A DNA stretch of 64,000 nucleotides from Pseudomonas sp. MYb118 (GCF_040947875.1 NZ_JBFRXN010000002.1:3038001-3102000), one strand, 5' to 3'. Positions 27,657 to 38,407 are shown, counted from the stretch's first letter. Numbers and translations are program-made. The notes: generated by a model from the sequence alone, not told the origin.

Positions 27657-29216
27657 TCAGGACTCTTCCGCGACTTGCGTGGGAGCGGGCTCGGGCGTCG
27701 GTGTCGGGCCTTCGCGGCGGCTTTCCTGGAACCAGTGCAAGGCGATCAGCACCAGCGTCGGGACACCGAGCAGGGCCGTGATCAGGAAGAAATTGTGGTA
27801 ACCGAATTTTTCCACCATGACCCCCGAGTAGCCGCCGATCAGGCGCGGCAACAGCAGCATGATCGAGCTGAGCAGGGCGTATTGGGTCGCGGAGAACTTG
27901 AGGTTGGTCAGGCTCGACAGGTAGGCGACGAACGCCGAGGTCGCCAGGCCCGAGCTGAAGTTGTCCAGGGAGATGGTCAGAATCAGCATGTTCAGGTTGG
28001 CGCCCATGTCGACGAGCATCAGGAACAGCAGGTTGGTGGCCGCGGACGCTGCGCCGCCGATGAACAGGATCGGCAGGATGCCGAAGCGCACGATCAGCAG
28101 GCCGCCCATGCCGGCGCCGACCAGGGTCATGATCAGGCCGAAGATTTTGCTGACGCTGGCGATCTGATCCTTGGTGAAGCCCTGGTCGATGTAGAAGACG
28201 TTGGCCATCACCCCCATCACCGTGTCCGACATCCGGTACGTGGCGATCAGGCCGAGCAGCAGCAGCGCCTGCCAGCGGTAGCGCAGGATGAAGTCGTTGA
28301 CCGGCGTCAGCACCGGCGCCAGGCCGCGCCGGCCCATGGACGACAGGCACAGGGCGGTGAGCGTGATGTAGAGGATGGCGCGCAGGAACGCGCGATCTTC
28401 GAGCAGCAGGTCGAGCAGGCTGACCCCGCCGAACAGCACGCTGGCGAAATCGGTGTTGTACAGCTGGGTGAACGTCGCCGGTACCGACACCAGCAGCACG
28501 ATCAGCACGAACACCGAGGCCAGTTGATGCACGAAGGTGTAGCGCCCGGCCTGCAATTGCGTGCGCAGCGGTACCGGCGGTTCGCGCATGAACAGCGACG
28601 TCAGCAGTGCAGGCACCATCAGCACGCCGAACAGCAGGTAAGTGCCGGCCCACGCCGAATGCTTGTAATTGAAACCGGTGGAGCCAAAGCCTTCGGCGAA
28701 ATACAGCGCGCCGGCCGTCGCCAGCAGCGCTGCGACCCGGTAACCGGACATGTAGCTGGCGGCGAGGGCGGCCTGCCGGCTGTCGTCGGCGATTTCCAGG
28801 CGATAGGCATCCACTGCGATGTCCTGGGTGGCCGAGGCGAAGGCGACGACCACCGCAATGGCGATCAACCAGGACAGGTGTTTTTGTGGATCACAGAAAC
28901 CCATGCCGATCAGGCCCAGGATCACCAGTGCCTGGGACAGCACCAGCCATGAGCGACGTCGGCCGAGCTTGCCGAGCAATGGCAGGCGCCATTGGTCGAG
29001 TAACGGCGACCACACCCATTTGAAGGCGTAGGCCAGACCGATCAGGCTCGCATAGCCGATGGTTTCGCGAGCCACACCGGCTTCACGCAACCAGACCGAA
29101 AGTGTCGAAAACACCAGCATGTAAGGCAGGCCGGCGGCGAAACCAAGCAACAGCAGCACAAGTGTCGAAGGGCTGGCATAGGCAGCAAGCGCGGCGCGCC
29201 AGGTTTTACGGGGCAT
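27657..29216 (-). CDS. ampG: AmpG-type muropeptide MFS transporter
   Basis: 519 residues with 12-14 membrane segments. The N-terminal region (LLLLGFAAGLPYMLVFSTLSVWLREAGV, SPLLDQW, ATQDIAVDAYRLE) is typical of AmpG permeases, which import GlcNAc-anhydroMurNAc peptides for cell-wall recycling and AmpC induction. No beta-lactamase or recycling enzyme lies next to it. The direction is the same as proS, with about 140 bases between them. Confidence 0.9.
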   Translation of the reverse strand: MPRKTWRAALAAYASPSTLVLLLLGFAAGLPYMLVFSTLSVWLREAGVARETIGYASLIGLAYAFKWVWSPLLDQWRLPLLGKLGRRRSWLVLSQALVILGLIGMGFCDPQKHLSWLIAIAVVVAFASATQDIAVDAYRLEIADDSRQAALAASYMSGYRVAALLATAGALYFAEGFGSTGFNYKHSAWAGTYLLFGVLMVPALLTSLFMREPPVPLRTQLQAGRYTFVHQLASVFVLIVLLVSVPATFTQLYNTDFASVLFGGVSLLDLLLEDRAFLRAILYITLTALCLSSMGRRGLAPVLTPVNDFILRYRWQALLLLGLIATYRMSDTVMGVMANVFYIDQGFTKDQIASVSKIFGLIMTLVGAGMGGLLIVRFGILPILFIGGAASAATNLLFLMLVDMGANLNMLILTISLDNFSSGLATSAFVAYLSSLTNLKFSATQYALLSSIMLLLPRLIGGYSGVMVEKFGYHNFFLITALLGVPTLVLIALHWFQESRREGPTPTPEPAPTQVAEES

Positions 29217-29259
29217 GGGCTGAAGTCTGCCTCAAAATTTCGGAAACAAAGCGCGCACT

Positions 29260-29613
29260 CTAACCGCTGTGCTCTACCGGACGCCAGCCATGGCGCTGAA
29301 TATCAACACGATTGTTGAGGACGCTGATGCCTTCCTCGCGTAATCGGGCGCGCTGCTCGTCACCCGACGGGCTGCCTGCCGGAAGGCTGATTCTGCCGCC
29401 GGCGCCGAGTACCCGGTGCCAGGGCAGTTTCGTGTCGCCGGGCAGTTGGCTCAGGGTTCGGCCGACCCAGCGCGCCGCGCGCCCCAGGCCCGCCAGTTCG
29501 GCAAGCTGACCATAGCTCACGACTTTGCCCTCGGGTACCTGCGCCAGGGTCAGATAAAGCGCCGTGCGTCGGATTTGCGCGGGGCTTTCGGTTTCGGCGG
29601 TGGGATCGCTCAC
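29260..29613 (-). CDS. Alkyltransferase-like protein (ATL), MGMT family
   Basis: 117 residues. The O6-alkylguanine transferase DNA-binding domain is recognisable (GKVVSYGQLAELAGLGRAARWVGRTL), but the active-site PCHR reads PWHR (KLPWHRVLGAGG). Trp in place of the acceptor Cys defines the ATL group, which binds alkylated guanine without repairing it and flags it for nucleotide excision repair. The start is GTG at 29613, with AGGAAA upstream. Confidence 0.9.
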   Translation of the reverse strand: MSDPTAETESPAQIRRTALYLTLAQVPEGKVVSYGQLAELAGLGRAARWVGRTLSQLPGDTKLPWHRVLGAGGRISLPAGSPSGDEQRARLREEGISVLNNRVDIQRHGWRPVEHSG

Positions 29614-29776
29614 GTCGGGTTTCCTGAAAATGTTCGCATCACCGTTCGTAGGGTAAATCCTCGATTGGCAATTGAGAAATGAACTCAATAGAAATCGTCG
29701 TGTCAGTCGTTGCTAGGGTCTTATTCCTACGGATAATGCCGACTTTTTTTCGCAAACTTGAGCCTTTATTTTGCTT

Positions 29777-30784
29777 ATGGTTTCCAGAACTCTGCTGTGC
29801 CTCGCTGTCCTCGGTGTTTCCACGCCCCTGCTCGCCGATACCGTCTGGCTGAAGAACGGTGACAAGCTGAGCGGCAAGATCACCCTGTTCGATGGCGGCA
29901 AACTGCTGATCCAGACCGAATATGCCGGCGCGGTGCCGATCGACTGGAAACAGGTGAAAACCCTGGAAAGCGACCAGGAACTCTTGGTCAAGCAGGACGC
30001 CTACACCGGTGAGAAAGCCAAGTCGCTGCATTCGGCGGAAGACGGCAAGGTCACCCTGGCCAACGGCGAGGCGCCCAAGACCGTCGAGCTGGCGAGTATC
30101 CAGCAGATCCTCAAACCCAAGCCGGTGGTCGAGGATCTGGTGTGGAAGGGCAACATCGACGCGGCGCTGGATTACCAGCGGGCGGAGAAAGACACCGACG
30201 ACTACGACATCGACTTCAAGACCACGGCCCGTCACGGTCGCTGGCGTCACATCGCCGAAGGCGAGTACAACCGCGAATTCCAGGACGACGTGGTGACCAC
30301 CGACAACTGGCGCGCCGAGTACTCCCTCGACCGCTTCCTGACCGACAAATGGTTCTGGCAGGGCCGGCTGGTGTACAAGCGCGACAAGGTCGAAGAGCTG
30401 TCGCGTCAGCGCACGGTCGGTACCGGTCCGGGTTACCAGTTCTGGGATGACGAACTGGGGGCGTTCTCGCTGGGCTCGCTGCTCAACCGCACGGACTACG
30501 AGTTCGACGATGGCAGCAAGGAGAACTTCTACTCCGTGGCCATGAAGTGGGACTACAACCGTTACCTGATTGGCAAGAAGGTCGAGTTCTTCACCAACGG
30601 CGAAATCGGCAAGCCGCTGTCCGGCGTGGCCGAGTATGCATTGGATTCAGAGGTGGGCCTGCGCTACAAGGTGACGGACTGGGCTTCGCTCAACATCAAG
30701 GCCGAGCGTGACATCATTGATGGCACCAATGACGCGGACCTCGACAAGACGCGTTACACCGCAGGTTTTGGTGTGACCTGGTAA
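29777..30784 (+). CDS. DUF481 family outer-membrane protein
   Basis: 335 residues with a signal peptide (LLCLAVLGVSTPLLA). The N-terminal part (about 20-120) is a small beta domain (TVWLKNGDKLSGKITLFDGGKLLI); the rest is the DUF481 beta-barrel (YNREFQDDVVTTDNWRAEYSLDRFL to an end in GFGVTW, an aromatic C-terminal residue as in outer-membrane barrels). The role is unknown, possibly salt-stress related as in YdiY. The ATG at 29777 was chosen over TTG 29771. Confidence 0.82.
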   Translation: MVSRTLLCLAVLGVSTPLLADTVWLKNGDKLSGKITLFDGGKLLIQTEYAGAVPIDWKQVKTLESDQELLVKQDAYTGEKAKSLHSAEDGKVTLANGEAPKTVELASIQQILKPKPVVEDLVWKGNIDAALDYQRAEKDTDDYDIDFKTTARHGRWRHIAEGEYNREFQDDVVTTDNWRAEYSLDRFLTDKWFWQGRLVYKRDKVEELSRQRTVGTGPGYQFWDDELGAFSLGSLLNRTDYEFDDGSKENFYSVAMKWDYNRYLIGKKVEFFTNGEIGKPLSGVAEYALDSEVGLRYKVTDWASLNIKAERDIIDGTNDADLDKTRYTAGFGVTW

Positions 30785-30799
30785 GGCATACCGCGCAGA

Positions 30800-30830
30800 A
30801 AAATCGCGGCCCTGGGGTCGCGTTTTTTTT
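30800..30830 (+). terminator. Terminator after the DUF481 gene
   Basis: CGCGGCCC / GGGTCGCG stem and eight T. A second, stronger hairpin for the convergent cold-shock gene follows 24 bases later. Confidence 0.8.
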
Positions 30831-30853
30831 GCCTGGCAAAAACAGCCGGGCAC

Positions 30854-30886
30854 AAAAAAGCCCCGCTGTTGAGGGCGGGGCTTTTT
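30854..30886 (-). terminator. Terminator after the cold-shock gene
   Basis: AAAAAGCCCCGC ... GCGGGGCTTTTT, loop TGTTGAGG, usable in both directions. Confidence 0.9.
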
Positions 30887-30903
30887 ACTAAAGCAAGGAC
30901 AAG

Positions 30904-31113
30904 TTAGATAACTTGTACTTCTTCAGCTTGCATGCCTTTCTGACCGCGAGTAGCGATGAAAGAAACCTGTTGGCCTTCTTTCAGGCTTTTGAAGCCGTCG
31001 GATTGGATAGCTTTGAAGTGAACGAACAGGTCGTCACCGGATTGTGGGGTGATGAAGCCGAAGCCTTTTTCATCGTTGAACCACTTAACGGTACCGGTTT
31101 GGCGATTAGACAT
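30904..31113 (-). CDS. Cold-shock domain protein (CspA/CapB type)
   Basis: 69 residues; RNP1 (KGFGFI) and RNP2 (DLFVHF) motifs are present. It is a nucleic-acid chaperone that melts RNA structure. The gene has AAGGAG before the ATG. Codon use is biased (CGT, AAG, GGT rich) as in highly expressed genes. A spacer of about 350 bases to dcd probably holds its long 5' untranslated leader. Confidence 0.96.
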   Translation of the reverse strand: MSNRQTGTVKWFNDEKGFGFITPQSGDDLFVHFKAIQSDGFKSLKEGQQVSFIATRGQKGMQAEEVQVI

Positions 31114-31465
31114 GGTGTAACTCCTTGAACAAAGATGACTGCGACTCAGGAAGAACCCTGGCCGAGACTGAGTGCAAAGAGCAGGAAAAATTCTTATTGA
31201 TGGTTGGATCGAAATTCAACATATCGTGCAGAGATTCTCAGTGACACAAGCAACACAGTGGCGCCACCTTAACCCTTTTTCCAGAACGTGCCAATGCTTC
31301 TTGCGAAGGTTTCTCGGTTTTCGTGACTGACGGTGGTTTGTACCCTCTACAAGCCGCGTATTTTGTGGAGGATCGCCGAGATTTGCGCCCGGACTTTGAA
31401 CCCTGGGCGCGGCCCCGGTAAGATGCCGGACAGATTTTTCACCCTCGCTATTTCAGGACATCGCC
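31114..31465. other. Divergent promoter region of the cold-shock gene and dcd
   Basis: About 350 bases, AT-rich in the half next to the cold-shock gene, consistent with a long csp 5' leader. No operator or clear hairpin terminator was identified by eye. Confidence 0.45.
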
Positions 31466-32032
31466 ATGAGCATCAAATCGGACAAGTGGATTCGCCGCAT
31501 GGCGCAGGAACACAACATGATCGAGCCTTTCGTCGAGCGCCAGGTGCGCGGCGAGAGCGACAGCCGAGTGATCTCCTTCGGCGTGTCCAGCTATGGCTAC
31601 GATGTGCGTTGCACCAACAAATTCAAGGTGTTCACCAACATCAATTCGGCCATCGTCGATCCGAAGAACTTCGACGCCGGCAGCTTCGTCGACATCGAAA
31701 GCGATGTCTGCATCATCCCGCCGAACTCCTTCGCGCTGGCCAGCACCGTCGAGTACTTCCGCATCCCGCGCAACGTCCTGACCATCTGCCTGGGCAAGAG
31801 CACCTATGCCCGTTGCGGCATCATCGTCAACGTCACCCCGCTGGAACCGGAGTGGGAAGGCCACGTGACCCTGGAATTCTCCAACACCACCAACCTGCCG
31901 GCGAAAATCTACGCCAACGAAGGCGTGGCGCAGATGCTGTTCCTGGAATCCGATGAAGAGTGCGAAGTGTCCTACAAGGACCGTGGCGGCAAGTACCAGG
32001 GCCAACGCGGCGTGACCCTGCCACGCACCTGA
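31466..32032 (+). CDS. dcd: dCTP deaminase
   Basis: 188 residues. Signature segments [38 protein letters not shown] (with catalytic Glu) and a C-terminal [10 protein letters not shown] are present. It converts dCTP to dUTP for dTTP synthesis. Monocistronic by position. Confidence 0.98.
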   Translation: MSIKSDKWIRRMAQEHNMIEPFVERQVRGESDSRVISFGVSSYGYDVRCTNKFKVFTNINSAIVDPKNFDAGSFVDIESDVCIIPPNSFALASTVEYFRIPRNVLTICLGKSTYARCGIIVNVTPLEPEWEGHVTLEFSNTTNLPAKIYANEGVAQMLFLESDEECEVSYKDRGGKYQGQRGVTLPRT

Positions 32033-32136
32033 TCCATTCATCCAGGTCGCGGGAATTCCTGAGCGGGTAGACACTCTATTGGGTGTACTGCCCGGTCCGC
32101 GCACAGCGGGCGGGGCCTTTGCTCAGGAGTGCTGCA

Positions 32137-32346
32137 ATGAAGATCGATCCGCGAATAAGTGCCGAACTGGCAAGGCTTGAGCCCAATCAGGTTGGCGTCC
32201 TGGCCTGGTCCTTGTTGGCACATCCTCCCATCAGCATGGCAGGGGGCATCCCCGGTCAGCCTGATCCTGATACTCCCAACGAACAACCCACCGAGCCGGG
32301 CGAACCGACGCTGCCCGACGAGCCGCCGCCAGCGCCTGTGGCGTAG
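32137..32346 (+). CDS. Small proline-rich hypothetical protein
   Basis: 69 residues. The first 40 residues (MKIDPRISAELARLEPNQVG...) look helical; the C-terminal 30 are Pro/Glu-rich (DPDTPNEQPTEPGEPTLPDEP). No family is recognised. The call rests on a good CAGGAG ribosome site 7 bases before the ATG, normal codon use and the intact frame between dcd and a REPIN. A non-coding alternative cannot be excluded. Confidence 0.55.
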   Translation: MKIDPRISAELARLEPNQVGVLAWSLLAHPPISMAGGIPGQPDPDTPNEQPTEPGEPTLPDEPPPAPVA

Positions 32347-32359
32347 CCGCACCGTTCCT

Positions 32360-32458
32360 GTAGGAGCAGCCGGTCGACGCTCGATTGCTCGCGATGCGGA
32401 GTGTCAGTCGATTGGGAAATGTCTGACGGATCGCTATCGCGAGCAAGCTCGCTCCTAC
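32360..32458. repeat. REPIN with an expanded left arm
   Basis: The right unit is a normal REP. The left one reads GTAGGAGCAGCCGGTCGA... and has about a dozen extra bases (AGCCGGTCGACGCTCGATT) inside the hairpin before GCTCGCGAT. Confidence 0.85.
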
Positions 32459-32463
32459 AGGGG

Positions 32464-33123
32464 TTAGGTGCTTACAGGCCAAATCTCGTTATCGCCGATG
32501 ACGAATATCCTGCACCGCTCATCCCGTTCCACCTGATACCCCCCGGTAAAAGCCCCGAACGCCGGCAGCAGGCTGACGCGTTCGCCAAAGCGAAAACACG
32601 CCAGCCGCAGGCTTTGCCTGCCCCGACCATGCAGCCGATACACCGGATGCACATGGCCGGCCAGCACATGTCGGGTGGGATGCGGTTCGGGTTCGTGTTG
32701 CAGGGCGAACGGGCCCAGCAGCAGCGGTTCGGGCACCACGCGAATGTCGAGGGACGCCGGCGGGTCGCCCGCCCGTTTGTCGTGGTTGCCGCGAATCAGC
32801 GTCATGGGCAGGTCGCGGTGCCGCGCGCGCCACGCCGCCAATGCGTTAAGCGTGGCACTGGCGTGGGAGCCGGGGCCGTGGAGGAAATCACCGAGGAAAA
32901 TCAGTTGCCGGCAGGGTAGGGCCGCCAGTAATCCGTCGAGTACGGCAATGTTGCGGGTGGTGGTGCCCTGGGGCACCGGCTGGCCGAGGCTGCGATAGGC
33001 GGCGGCTTTACCGAAGTGGACGTCGGCGATCAACAGGGCCTGTTGTGTCGGCCAGTACAGGGCCTTTTCCGGCAGCAGCCACAATTCTTCGCCAGCCAGT
33101 CGAATGGGGTAGGGCGTATTCAT
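32464..33123 (-). CDS. pdeM: Ligase-associated phosphoesterase PdeM
   Basis: 219 residues. Calcineurin-like phosphoesterase metal motifs in order: IADVHFGK, GDFLHG, GNHDK, GHVHP. It belongs to the family found with Lhr-type helicase, ATP-dependent ligase and MBL exonuclease, a DNA end-processing set. Its start overlaps the helicase stop (TGATG), so the pair is coupled. The ligase and exonuclease partners lie 7-9 kb away on the same strand. Confidence 0.9.
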   Translation of the reverse strand: MNTPYPIRLAGEELWLLPEKALYWPTQQALLIADVHFGKAAAYRSLGQPVPQGTTTRNIAVLDGLLAALPCRQLIFLGDFLHGPGSHASATLNALAAWRARHRDLPMTLIRGNHDKRAGDPPASLDIRVVPEPLLLGPFALQHEPEPHPTRHVLAGHVHPVYRLHGRGRQSLRLACFRFGERVSLLPAFGAFTGGYQVERDERCRIFVIGDNEIWPVST

Positions 33124-35609
33124 CAGGCTTTCCCGGTTTCGGCGGTTTTCTCAAGGTCGCTGACCATGCGTCTGATTCGGTCGGCGAGTTTTTCCGAACT
33201 CATGCTTTCGCGCATGCGCTCGACCAATAGTGGAAAGCCCAGTGGTGTAGGGCGTTTGACCGAGTGCACGTCGAGTCGCAGTCGGCTGATGTGGGCCAAG
33301 GTCTGTTCCAGTCGATCAATATCCAGTTCGTTTCGCAGGACTTCTTCCCCCGCCTGAGCCAACAACAGGTTGTCGGCGTCGTATTGTTTGAACACTTCGA
33401 AGAACAGGCCGCTGGAGGCCTGGACCTGGCGGGTACTTTTCGGGGCGCCGGGGTAGCCGGCGAACACCAGCCCGGCGATCCGGGCGATTTCACGAAAGCG
33501 GCGCAGCGCCAGTTCGCCGGCGTTGAGGCTGGCGAGTACATCGTTCAACAAATGCTCGGGGCTCAGCAATTCGGGGCCCAGCAGACTCGGCCAATCCACG
33601 TAAGTCGCGCTGAGCAACTCCAGGCCGTAATCGTTGACTGCGATGGAGAATGTCACCGCCTGCCGCTGGCTGACGCGCCAGGCCAGCAGGCTCGCCAGCC
33701 CAAGGTGCACTTGGCGCCCGGCAAAGGGGTAGAGGAAAAGATGCCAGCCTTCGCGGGACTTAAGGGTCTCGGCCAGCAGGCTGTTCGAGGTCGGCAACCC
33801 GGACCAGCGTTGCTGCACCGCCAGCAAGGGGCGCAGCGCTTGCATTTCCGCGCCGCTGAATTCGCCCTGCGCCGCGGCACTGAAACGTGCAACCACCGCC
33901 TGCGCCAGTTCGTTGGAAAGCGGCATGCGTCCGCCGTTCCAGCGCGGCACCGCGGCTTTCTTCACCGTGCTGCGCTTGACGTAAGCCGTCATGTTTTCCA
34001 CGCGCACCAGTTCCAGCAGGCGACCGGCGAACAGAAAGCCGTCACCGGGCTTGAGGCGGGCGATGAAACCTTCCTCGACACTGCCCAACTGCTTGCCGCC
34101 ACCGCCCTTGCTCCAGAACTTCAGGTGGATGCTGGCGTCGCTGACAATCGTGCCGACGCTCATGCGATGACGGCGGGCCAGTCGTGCATCCGGTACGCGC
34201 CAGATGCCCTGTTCATCGGGCTCGACACGGCGATAGTCCGGATAGGCTGTCAGGGAAAGCCCTCCATGGCGTACGAAGGCCAGCGCCCAAGCCCAGTCTT
34301 CATCGGTGAGGTCACGGTAAGCCCAGGCCGTGCGCACTTCTTCGTACAGCTCATCGGGCACAAACCCACCACCCAAGGCCATGCTGACCAGGTGCTGGAC
34401 CAGCACATCCAGCGGTTTGTGCGGCGATTCGCGTGGCTCGATGCGCCGCTGCGCCACGGCGTCCTGTGCCGCCGCGGCTTCGATCAACTCCAGGCTGTGG
34501 GTCGGGACCAACGTCACCCGTGACACCCGCCCCGGAGCGTGCCCGGAACGACCGGCGCGCTGCATCAGGCGCGCCACGCCCTTGGCCGAGCCGATTTGCA
34601 GCACCCGCTCGACCGGCAGGAAGTCCACGCCCAGATCCAGGCTCGAAGTGCAGACCACCGCCTTGAGCTGGCCGTCCTTGAGTGCCCGCTCCACCCAGTC
34701 GCGGGTCTCGCGGGACAACGAGCTGTGATGCAGGGCAATCAGCCCGGCCCAATCGGGGCGAGCGTCGAGCAGGGCCTGGTACCAGATTTCCGATTGCGCG
34801 CGGGTGTTGGTGAACACCAGGCTGCTGGGGCTCGACTCCAGCTCTGCGACCACTTGCGGGAGCATTTTCAAACCGATGTGCCCGGCCCAGGGAAAACGCT
34901 CGATGGCTAGCGGCAGCAGGGTGTCGACCAGCAAGGTCTTGCTGCTGTGACCCTGCACGCTGATGCCATCACCCTGTGGGATCAGCACCTGTTCGGCGTG
35001 GGCCTGATTACCCAGGGTCGCGGAAATGCCCCACACGATCAGGTGCGGATTCCAGCGCCGCAGTCGGGCGAGGGCCAGTTGCAGTTGCACACCGCGTTTG
35101 TTGCCGAGCAGTTCATGCCACTCGTCGACCACTACCATGCGCAAGGTCGATAGCGCGGTTTGCGCATCGCTGCGGGCCAGCATCAGGGTCAGGCTTTCCG
35201 GGGTCGTGATCAGCGCCGTGGGCAGTCGCCGACTTTGGCGCGCGCGTTCGCTGCTGCTGGTGTCGCCCGTGCGCAGGCCGACATTCCATGGGATCTGCAA
35301 GTCTTGCAGAGGGGCTTCCAATGCTCGCGCCGTGTCGGCGGCCAGGGCGCGCATCGGTGTGATCCACAGCACGGTGAGCGGTGCGGCCGGCGGTTTGCGT
35401 TTGCGTGGTGTCGGCTCGGGCGAAAGGGTGTTGGCAAAACGATTGAGGGCGGCGAACCACACCGCATAGGTTTTACCGGCACCGGTGCTGGCGTGCAGCA
35501 ACCCCGAGTGGCCCTGCCTGACGGCGGCCCACACCTGTTTCTGAAAGGCGAACGGCTTCCAGCCGCGAGCGGTGAACCAGTGCTTTGCGTAGTCGGGGGA
35601 GGTTCCCAT
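33123..35609 (-). CDS. Lhr-like ligase-associated DEXH helicase
   Basis: 828 residues, SF2 helicase of the Lhr-core type. Walker A ASTGAGKT is near residue 42, the DEXH box reads VDEWHE, and the C-terminal half has the winged-helix and Lhr-specific beta domain. Lhr-core proteins translocate 3'-5' and unwind RNA:DNA hybrids in repair. It is the standard companion of PdeM, with which it overlaps. The upstream gene is an ABC transporter ATPase separated by a REPIN (35690-35776) rather than the usual ligase. Confidence 0.92.
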   Translation of the reverse strand: MGTSPDYAKHWFTARGWKPFAFQKQVWAAVRQGHSGLLHASTGAGKTYAVWFAALNRFANTLSPEPTPRKRKPPAAPLTVLWITPMRALAADTARALEAPLQDLQIPWNVGLRTGDTSSSERARQSRRLPTALITTPESLTLMLARSDAQTALSTLRMVVVDEWHELLGNKRGVQLQLALARLRRWNPHLIVWGISATLGNQAHAEQVLIPQGDGISVQGHSSKTLLVDTLLPLAIERFPWAGHIGLKMLPQVVAELESSPSSLVFTNTRAQSEIWYQALLDARPDWAGLIALHHSSLSRETRDWVERALKDGQLKAVVCTSSLDLGVDFLPVERVLQIGSAKGVARLMQRAGRSGHAPGRVSRVTLVPTHSLELIEAAAAQDAVAQRRIEPRESPHKPLDVLVQHLVSMALGGGFVPDELYEEVRTAWAYRDLTDEDWAWALAFVRHGGLSLTAYPDYRRVEPDEQGIWRVPDARLARRHRMSVGTIVSDASIHLKFWSKGGGGKQLGSVEEGFIARLKPGDGFLFAGRLLELVRVENMTAYVKRSTVKKAAVPRWNGGRMPLSNELAQAVVARFSAAAQGEFSGAEMQALRPLLAVQQRWSGLPTSNSLLAETLKSREGWHLFLYPFAGRQVHLGLASLLAWRVSQRQAVTFSIAVNDYGLELLSATYVDWPSLLGPELLSPEHLLNDVLASLNAGELALRRFREIARIAGLVFAGYPGAPKSTRQVQASSGLFFEVFKQYDADNLLLAQAGEEVLRNELDIDRLEQTLAHISRLRLDVHSVKRPTPLGFPLLVERMRESMSSEKLADRIRRMVSDLEKTAETGKA

Positions 35610-35689
35610 GCCGGCGGTGTGTGCTCTGGAGGTGTTCTTTCAGAGACCGCGGGGGGTGGATGGAGGTTCTACTTAACTGCAGGAACCCT

Positions 35690-35776
35690 GTAGGAGCGAG
35701 CTTGCTCGCGATAGCGGTGTGTCAGACATTTCAAGGGAGACTGACACTCAGCTATCGCGAGCAAGCTCGCTCCTAC
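35690..35776. repeat. REPIN at the helicase/ABC junction
   Basis: Two facing REP units, spacer with GGTGTGTCAG ... CTGACAC. It marks the left border of the ABC operon inside the repair cluster; another REPIN lies at the right border (40199-40279). Confidence 0.92.
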
Positions 35777-35790
35777 AGGGTGGGCGGTGT

Positions 35791-36555
35791 TTATTTCAAA
35801 TTACCGCTGAGAAACTGCTTCAACCGTTCACTCTTCGGATTGCCCAGCACTTCTTCCGGCGCGCCTTCTTCCTCGACCAGCCCCTGGTGCAGGAACAGCA
35901 CCTGGTTGGAGACTTTGCGGGCGAAGCTCATTTCGTGGGTGACCATGATCATGGTGCGGCCTTCTTCGGCCAGGCCCTGGATCACCCGCAACACTTCGCC
36001 GACCAGTTCCGGGTCGAGGGCCGAGGTCGGTTCGTCGAACAGCATCACTTCCGGTTCCATGGCCAGGGCGCGGGCAATGGCTACCCGTTGCTGCTGGCCG
36101 CCGGACAGGAACGCCGGGTATTGGTCCGCCACCCGTGCGGCCAAGCCGACCTTGTCGAGGTAGCGGCGGGCACGTTCCTCGGCCTCCTGCTTGCTGCATC
36201 CCAGCACCCGGCGCGGGGCCATGGTGATGTTTTCCAGCACGGTCATATGGCTCCACAGGTTGAAGTGCTGGAACACCATGGCCAGGCGCGTGCGAATCCG
36301 TTGCAGTTCATCGGCGTCGGCCACGTGCATGCCGTGGCTGTCCTTGACCATGCGGATGTTCTGACCGTCCAGGGTCATGGCGCCGTCGTTGGGCTGTTCG
36401 AGAAAGTTGATGCAGCGCAGGAAGGTACTCTTGCCCGAGCCGCTGGCGCCGATCAGGCTGATGACGTCGCCGGTGTTGGCCTTGAGCGAAACACCTTTGA
36501 GCACCTCATGATCGCCATAGCTTTTATGCAGGCCTTCAATGGTCAGTTTGTACAT
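35791..36555 (-). CDS. Amino-acid ABC transporter ATPase (AotP/HisP-like)
   Basis: 254 residues. Walker [10 protein letters not shown], signature LSGGQQQR and Walker [13 protein letters not shown] are all intact. It powers import of basic amino acids through the two permeases encoded upstream. Last gene of a five-gene operon with gene order binding protein - permease - permease - deacylase - ATPase, as in aotJQMOP of P. aeruginosa. The ATG at 36555 was chosen by family start [14 protein letters not shown]. Confidence 0.92.
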   Translation of the reverse strand: MYKLTIEGLHKSYGDHEVLKGVSLKANTGDVISLIGASGSGKSTFLRCINFLEQPNDGAMTLDGQNIRMVKDSHGMHVADADELQRIRTRLAMVFQHFNLWSHMTVLENITMAPRRVLGCSKQEAEERARRYLDKVGLAARVADQYPAFLSGGQQQRVAIARALAMEPEVMLFDEPTSALDPELVGEVLRVIQGLAEEGRTMIMVTHEMSFARKVSNQVLFLHQGLVEEEGAPEEVLGNPKSERLKQFLSGNLK

Positions 36556-36568
36556 GGAGCAGGCATCC

Positions 36569-37687
36569 TCAAGGCGAAAGTAGGTAACCGCTGCGATAGG
36601 CTTCGGTGCCGGCGACATGGGCGATCACCATGCCGGCAGTGGCCATGCGCCGCAGCGAGCGGGCGTACATCAGCCCGGCGATGGAGCAATGAACGGGAGT
36701 CACGCGATCGGTGATCGGGTCGATGATCTCGGCGATCAGTTGCCCGGCTTCCAGGTACTCCCCCGGCATTGCGGTGAACACCAGCAGACCGCCCACCGGC
36801 GTCGCCACCGGTTCCACGGCCGCCAAAGGCGTGGCGGGATACGGCAGCTCCGGCAGGGGCAGCGGTTCGCCGGCGATGGCACCGAAATGAATCAGGTAAT
36901 CGAGCAGCGCCTGGCAGTCCAGGCTGGCCAGCGGGTGATTGACGTCGCCCTGGCCGCGCAGTTCGACGGTCACGCTGAAGCTGCCCAGTGGAATATCGAA
37001 GTGCTCGCCGAAGCGCTCCTTCAATTGCCACCACAGCAAGGTAAAACACTCGTCGAACGACTGGCCGCCAGAGTCGGTGGCCAGCAGGCTGGCTTCGGAA
37101 CCGATGTAGCGCGCCAGCGGTTCGACCTGCGGCCAGGCTTCTGGCGTGGTGTACAGGTGCGCGACCGCTTCGAAGTCGCAATGCAGGTCCAGCACCATGT
37201 CGGCGTCGCAGGCCAGCCGTTGCAGGGCCAGACGTTGCGATTGCAACTGGGTGCCGGCGGTCTGGCGTGCCAGGGCATTGCGCAGGCTGCTGCGGATCAG
37301 TTCGAGGTTGTGCTGCGGATCGTGGCTGAGTTGGCTCTCGATTTCATTGCCGACTTCTTCACTCAGGTCGACGAACCAGCGGTTGAAGTTCTGCCCGCTT
37401 TCCAGTTCGTAGCGGCCCAATGGGACGTCCATCAGGATCTGTTCGAGGCCCACCGGGTTGGCCACCGGCACCAGCACGATTTCACTGCGCAGGCGTCCGG
37501 CGGCTTCGAGTTCCGCCAGGCGTTGCTTGAGGTGCCAGGCCACGAGCATGCCGGGCATTTCATCGGCGTGCAGCGACGCCTGGATGTAGATCTTGCCGTT
37601 GGCCGCCTGCGGGCCGAAGTGGAAGCTGTGAATCTGGCGTGCAGTCCCCGGCAGCGGGGCCAGCAGGTCATGGATCTGGTGGCGCAT
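36569..37687 (-). CDS. Succinylglutamate desuccinylase/aspartoacylase-family protein (AotO-like)
   Basis: 372 residues. Zinc-carboxypeptidase-like fold with the HADEMPG metal motif near residue 41, a second region DLHCDFEA and a C-terminal beta domain ([25 protein letters not shown]). It belongs to the AstE/AspA family, and its place between the permease and ATPase genes matches aotO of the arginine/ornithine operon. The substrate is unknown; it may trim acylated amino acids before or after import. No signal peptide, so it should be cytosolic. Confidence 0.85.
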   Translation of the reverse strand: MRHQIHDLLAPLPGTARQIHSFHFGPQAANGKIYIQASLHADEMPGMLVAWHLKQRLAELEAAGRLRSEIVLVPVANPVGLEQILMDVPLGRYELESGQNFNRWFVDLSEEVGNEIESQLSHDPQHNLELIRSSLRNALARQTAGTQLQSQRLALQRLACDADMVLDLHCDFEAVAHLYTTPEAWPQVEPLARYIGSEASLLATDSGGQSFDECFTLLWWQLKERFGEHFDIPLGSFSVTVELRGQGDVNHPLASLDCQALLDYLIHFGAIAGEPLPLPELPYPATPLAAVEPVATPVGGLLVFTAMPGEYLEAGQLIAEIIDPITDRVTPVHCSIAGLMYARSLRRMATAGMVIAHVAGTEAYRSGYLLSP

Positions 37688-37696
37688 GTGTGGTTC

Positions 37697-38407
37697 CTAG
37701 TGGGTCGGCCCGAGAAAGGCCAGCCATCGGCGTTCGGCGAGGCGGAACAGGCCGACCAGCGTAAAGGTGATAGCCAGGTAGATCAGCGCGGCGATGCCGA
37801 ACGACTGGAAGGTCAGGAAGGTCGCCGAGTTGGCGTCCCGCGCGACCTTGAGAATGTCCGGGATGGTCGCGGTGAAGGCCACGGTGGTCGAGTGCAGCAT
37901 CAGGATCACTTCGTTGCTGTAATACGGCAACGAACGGCGCAGCGCCGACGGCATGATCACGTAGGCGTACAACTTCCAACCGGTCAGCCCATATGCCTTG
38001 GCCGCTTCGACTTCGCCGTGGTTCATGCTGCGGATCGCCCCGGCGAAGATCTCCGTGGTGTAGGCGCAGGTGTTCAGGGCAAAGGCGAGGATGGTGCAGT
38101 TCATCGCATCGCGAAAGAAGCTGTCGAGCAAGGGTTGCTCGCGCACGGCGGCCAGGCTGTAGATGCCGGTGTAGCAGATCAGCAACTGAATGTAGAGCGG
38201 CGTGCCGCGGAACAGGTAGGTGTAGAACTGCACCGGCCAGCGGATGTAGAAGTGGCTGGATACCCGGGCGATGGACAGCGGAATCGAGACGATGAAGCCG
38301 AAGAAAATCGACGCGCTGAGCAGCCACAGGGTCATGGCCAGGCCGGTGATGTTCTGGCCGTCGCTATAAAGGAAGGGTCGCCAGTATTCCTGCAGGAGTT
38401 CGATCAT
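37697..38407 (-). CDS. Amino-acid ABC permease (AotM/HisM-like)
   Basis: 236 residues with about five membrane segments and the EAA loop (HGEVEAAKAYGLTGWKL) that contacts the ATPase. Start at ATG 38407, overlapping the stop of the preceding permease by four bases (ATGA). The pair forms the membrane channel. Confidence 0.92.
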   Translation of the reverse strand: MIELLQEYWRPFLYSDGQNITGLAMTLWLLSASIFFGFIVSIPLSIARVSSHFYIRWPVQFYTYLFRGTPLYIQLLICYTGIYSLAAVREQPLLDSFFRDAMNCTILAFALNTCAYTTEIFAGAIRSMNHGEVEAAKAYGLTGWKLYAYVIMPSALRRSLPYYSNEVILMLHSTTVAFTATIPDILKVARDANSATFLTFQSFGIAALIYLAITFTLVGLFRLAERRWLAFLGPTH

